Of a stretch of DNA of 14,642 nt, positions 14,204 through 14,642 are shown one piece after another. This DNA is from Planctomycetota bacterium. Its GTDB lineage: Bacteria > Planctomycetota > Brocadiia > Brocadiales > Brocadiaceae. The number at the start of each line of letters is the position of its first letter. The stretch's first letter is position 1. The notes beneath the pieces were generated by a model. That model was given only the letters and a program-made list of their open reading frames with translations, did not search any database and had not been told where the DNA came from. The position numbers were made by a program, and so were the translations under genes. The DNA lies in contig JAHFOW010000064.1 of NCBI GenBank assembly GCA_023261465.1, positions 1 to 14,642 on the forward strand. Direction: 5' to 3'.

Positions 14204-14642
14204 TTATTGAGTCAATTGTATGCCCACAGCCCTTTCCATGTTTGCCAGGTTTTGTTCAAAATCAATCAAAGCCCTATAGTACAATAGTCTTGAATTTAAA
14301 AGAACTCTTTGGCTATCAATCAGGGTAAGAAAATCTACTCTGTCTGTCTCGTATCCAAAACGCGCCGCCTTTAAAGATTGTTCGGCCTGAGGAATAATAC
14401 CTGTTTTGAAAAGATTTATGGTACTTTCAGAGGATTGTATCTTGACTAAAAAATCTTTGATCTCAAAAAAAGTCTTATTGTTGATAAAGCGATAGTCTGA
14501 TTTAGCTGCATCAAGATTTTCCTTTGATTCCTTAACCTTTAACCGATTTTTTGGCCATAGCCAGGGAATGTTAATAGTGATTGAGGTTGCCCATGTGTCA
14601 GGATTTCCGTTCTCTTGCATATACTCCACCATTGGCTCAAAG
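14204..14642 (-). CDS. Outer membrane efflux protein, CusC/TolC family, C-terminal part (5' end outside window)
   Basis: The frame is open to the right edge (FEP precedes the first visible ATG), so only the last ~146 residues are seen. VEYMQENGNPDTWATSITIN and IPWLWPKNR match the second beta-strand region of OEP proteins. A long helical stretch with E/K/S-rich heptads follows, then LIDSQRVLLNSRLLYYRALIDF and NLANMERAVG, the typical OEP ending. It lies 76 bp upstream of cusB on the same strand, so the order is outer channel, adaptor, pump, a complete CusCBA-type operon. Whether it has a lipobox cannot be seen. It is a distinct, more AT-rich gene from the outer membrane protein at 4953-6407. 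Confidence 0.9.
   Translation of the reverse strand, partial: FEPMVEYMQENGNPDTWATSITINIPWLWPKNRLKVKESKENLDAAKSDYRFINNKTFFEIKDFLVKIQSSESTINLFKTGIIPQAEQSLKAARFGYETDRVDFLTLIDSQRVLLNSRLLYYRALIDFEQNLANMERAVGIQLTQ

Overview
The window is a low-GC bacterial segment dominated by a copper/silver-type metal-handling island. Every intact gene except the first is on the minus strand, so transcription runs from high to low coordinates. The gene content (RND copper efflux, many secreted CxxC or His/Met-rich metal-binding proteins, a decayed multiheme-cytochrome fragment, sulfotransferase and SGNH genes, and a GxxExxY gene) would suit an environmental Gram-negative such as an anammox-type planctomycete. That assignment is inference from style; there is no rRNA or marker gene here to prove it.

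Layout from left to right: the 3' end of a glgC-like gene on + (to 367); a convergent gap with a hairpin; a PAPS-type sulfotransferase (508-1458); an AT-rich gap with a long hairpin (1688-1728); an exported protein made of two 67-residue repeats with eight CxxC pairs (1778-2320); a gene graveyard (about 2340-3060) holding a frameshifted, internally deleted P-type cation ATPase and a decayed c-type cytochrome fragment; a secreted YHS-domain protein (3065-3418) with its own promoter and two dyad operators; a Tat-exported multicopper oxidase (3592-4869); a CusC/TolC-type outer membrane lipoprotein (4953-6407); and a small lipoprotein with a heavy-metal-binding domain (6404-6757). A gap of about 400 bp follows, with a palindromic repeat, a short scrambled echo of the oxidase gene and a terminator-like hairpin. 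Then come an SGNH-like membrane-anchored protein (7162-8307), CusA (8408-11617), a GxxExxY gene (11692-12057), CusB (12130-14127) and the 3' part of a second CusC-type gene (14204 to the window end).

Functionally, the right half encodes a complete CusC-CusB-CusA style envelope-spanning pump, with CusC cut by the window edge. The left half adds periplasmic copper oxidation (multicopper oxidase), a second outer membrane channel, and small periplasmic metal binders (YHS protein, HMBD lipoprotein, CxxC protein) that could buffer or hand over metal. CusB is unusual in carrying six heavy-metal-binding modules, five of them in tandem inside the adaptor.

The most striking structural signal is between cusB and cusA. 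A GxxExxY gene with PDDEXK-nuclease-like residues is bounded by two inverted copies of a 28-bp repeat, itself three 9-bp units of ATCTGTGNN. The pair lies almost exactly between the two pump genes, which would otherwise be about 32 bp apart. A third, solitary copy of the same repeat lies between the oxidase and the outer membrane protein genes. I interpret 11644-12123 as a small inserted element, possibly a repeat/nuclease mobile unit.
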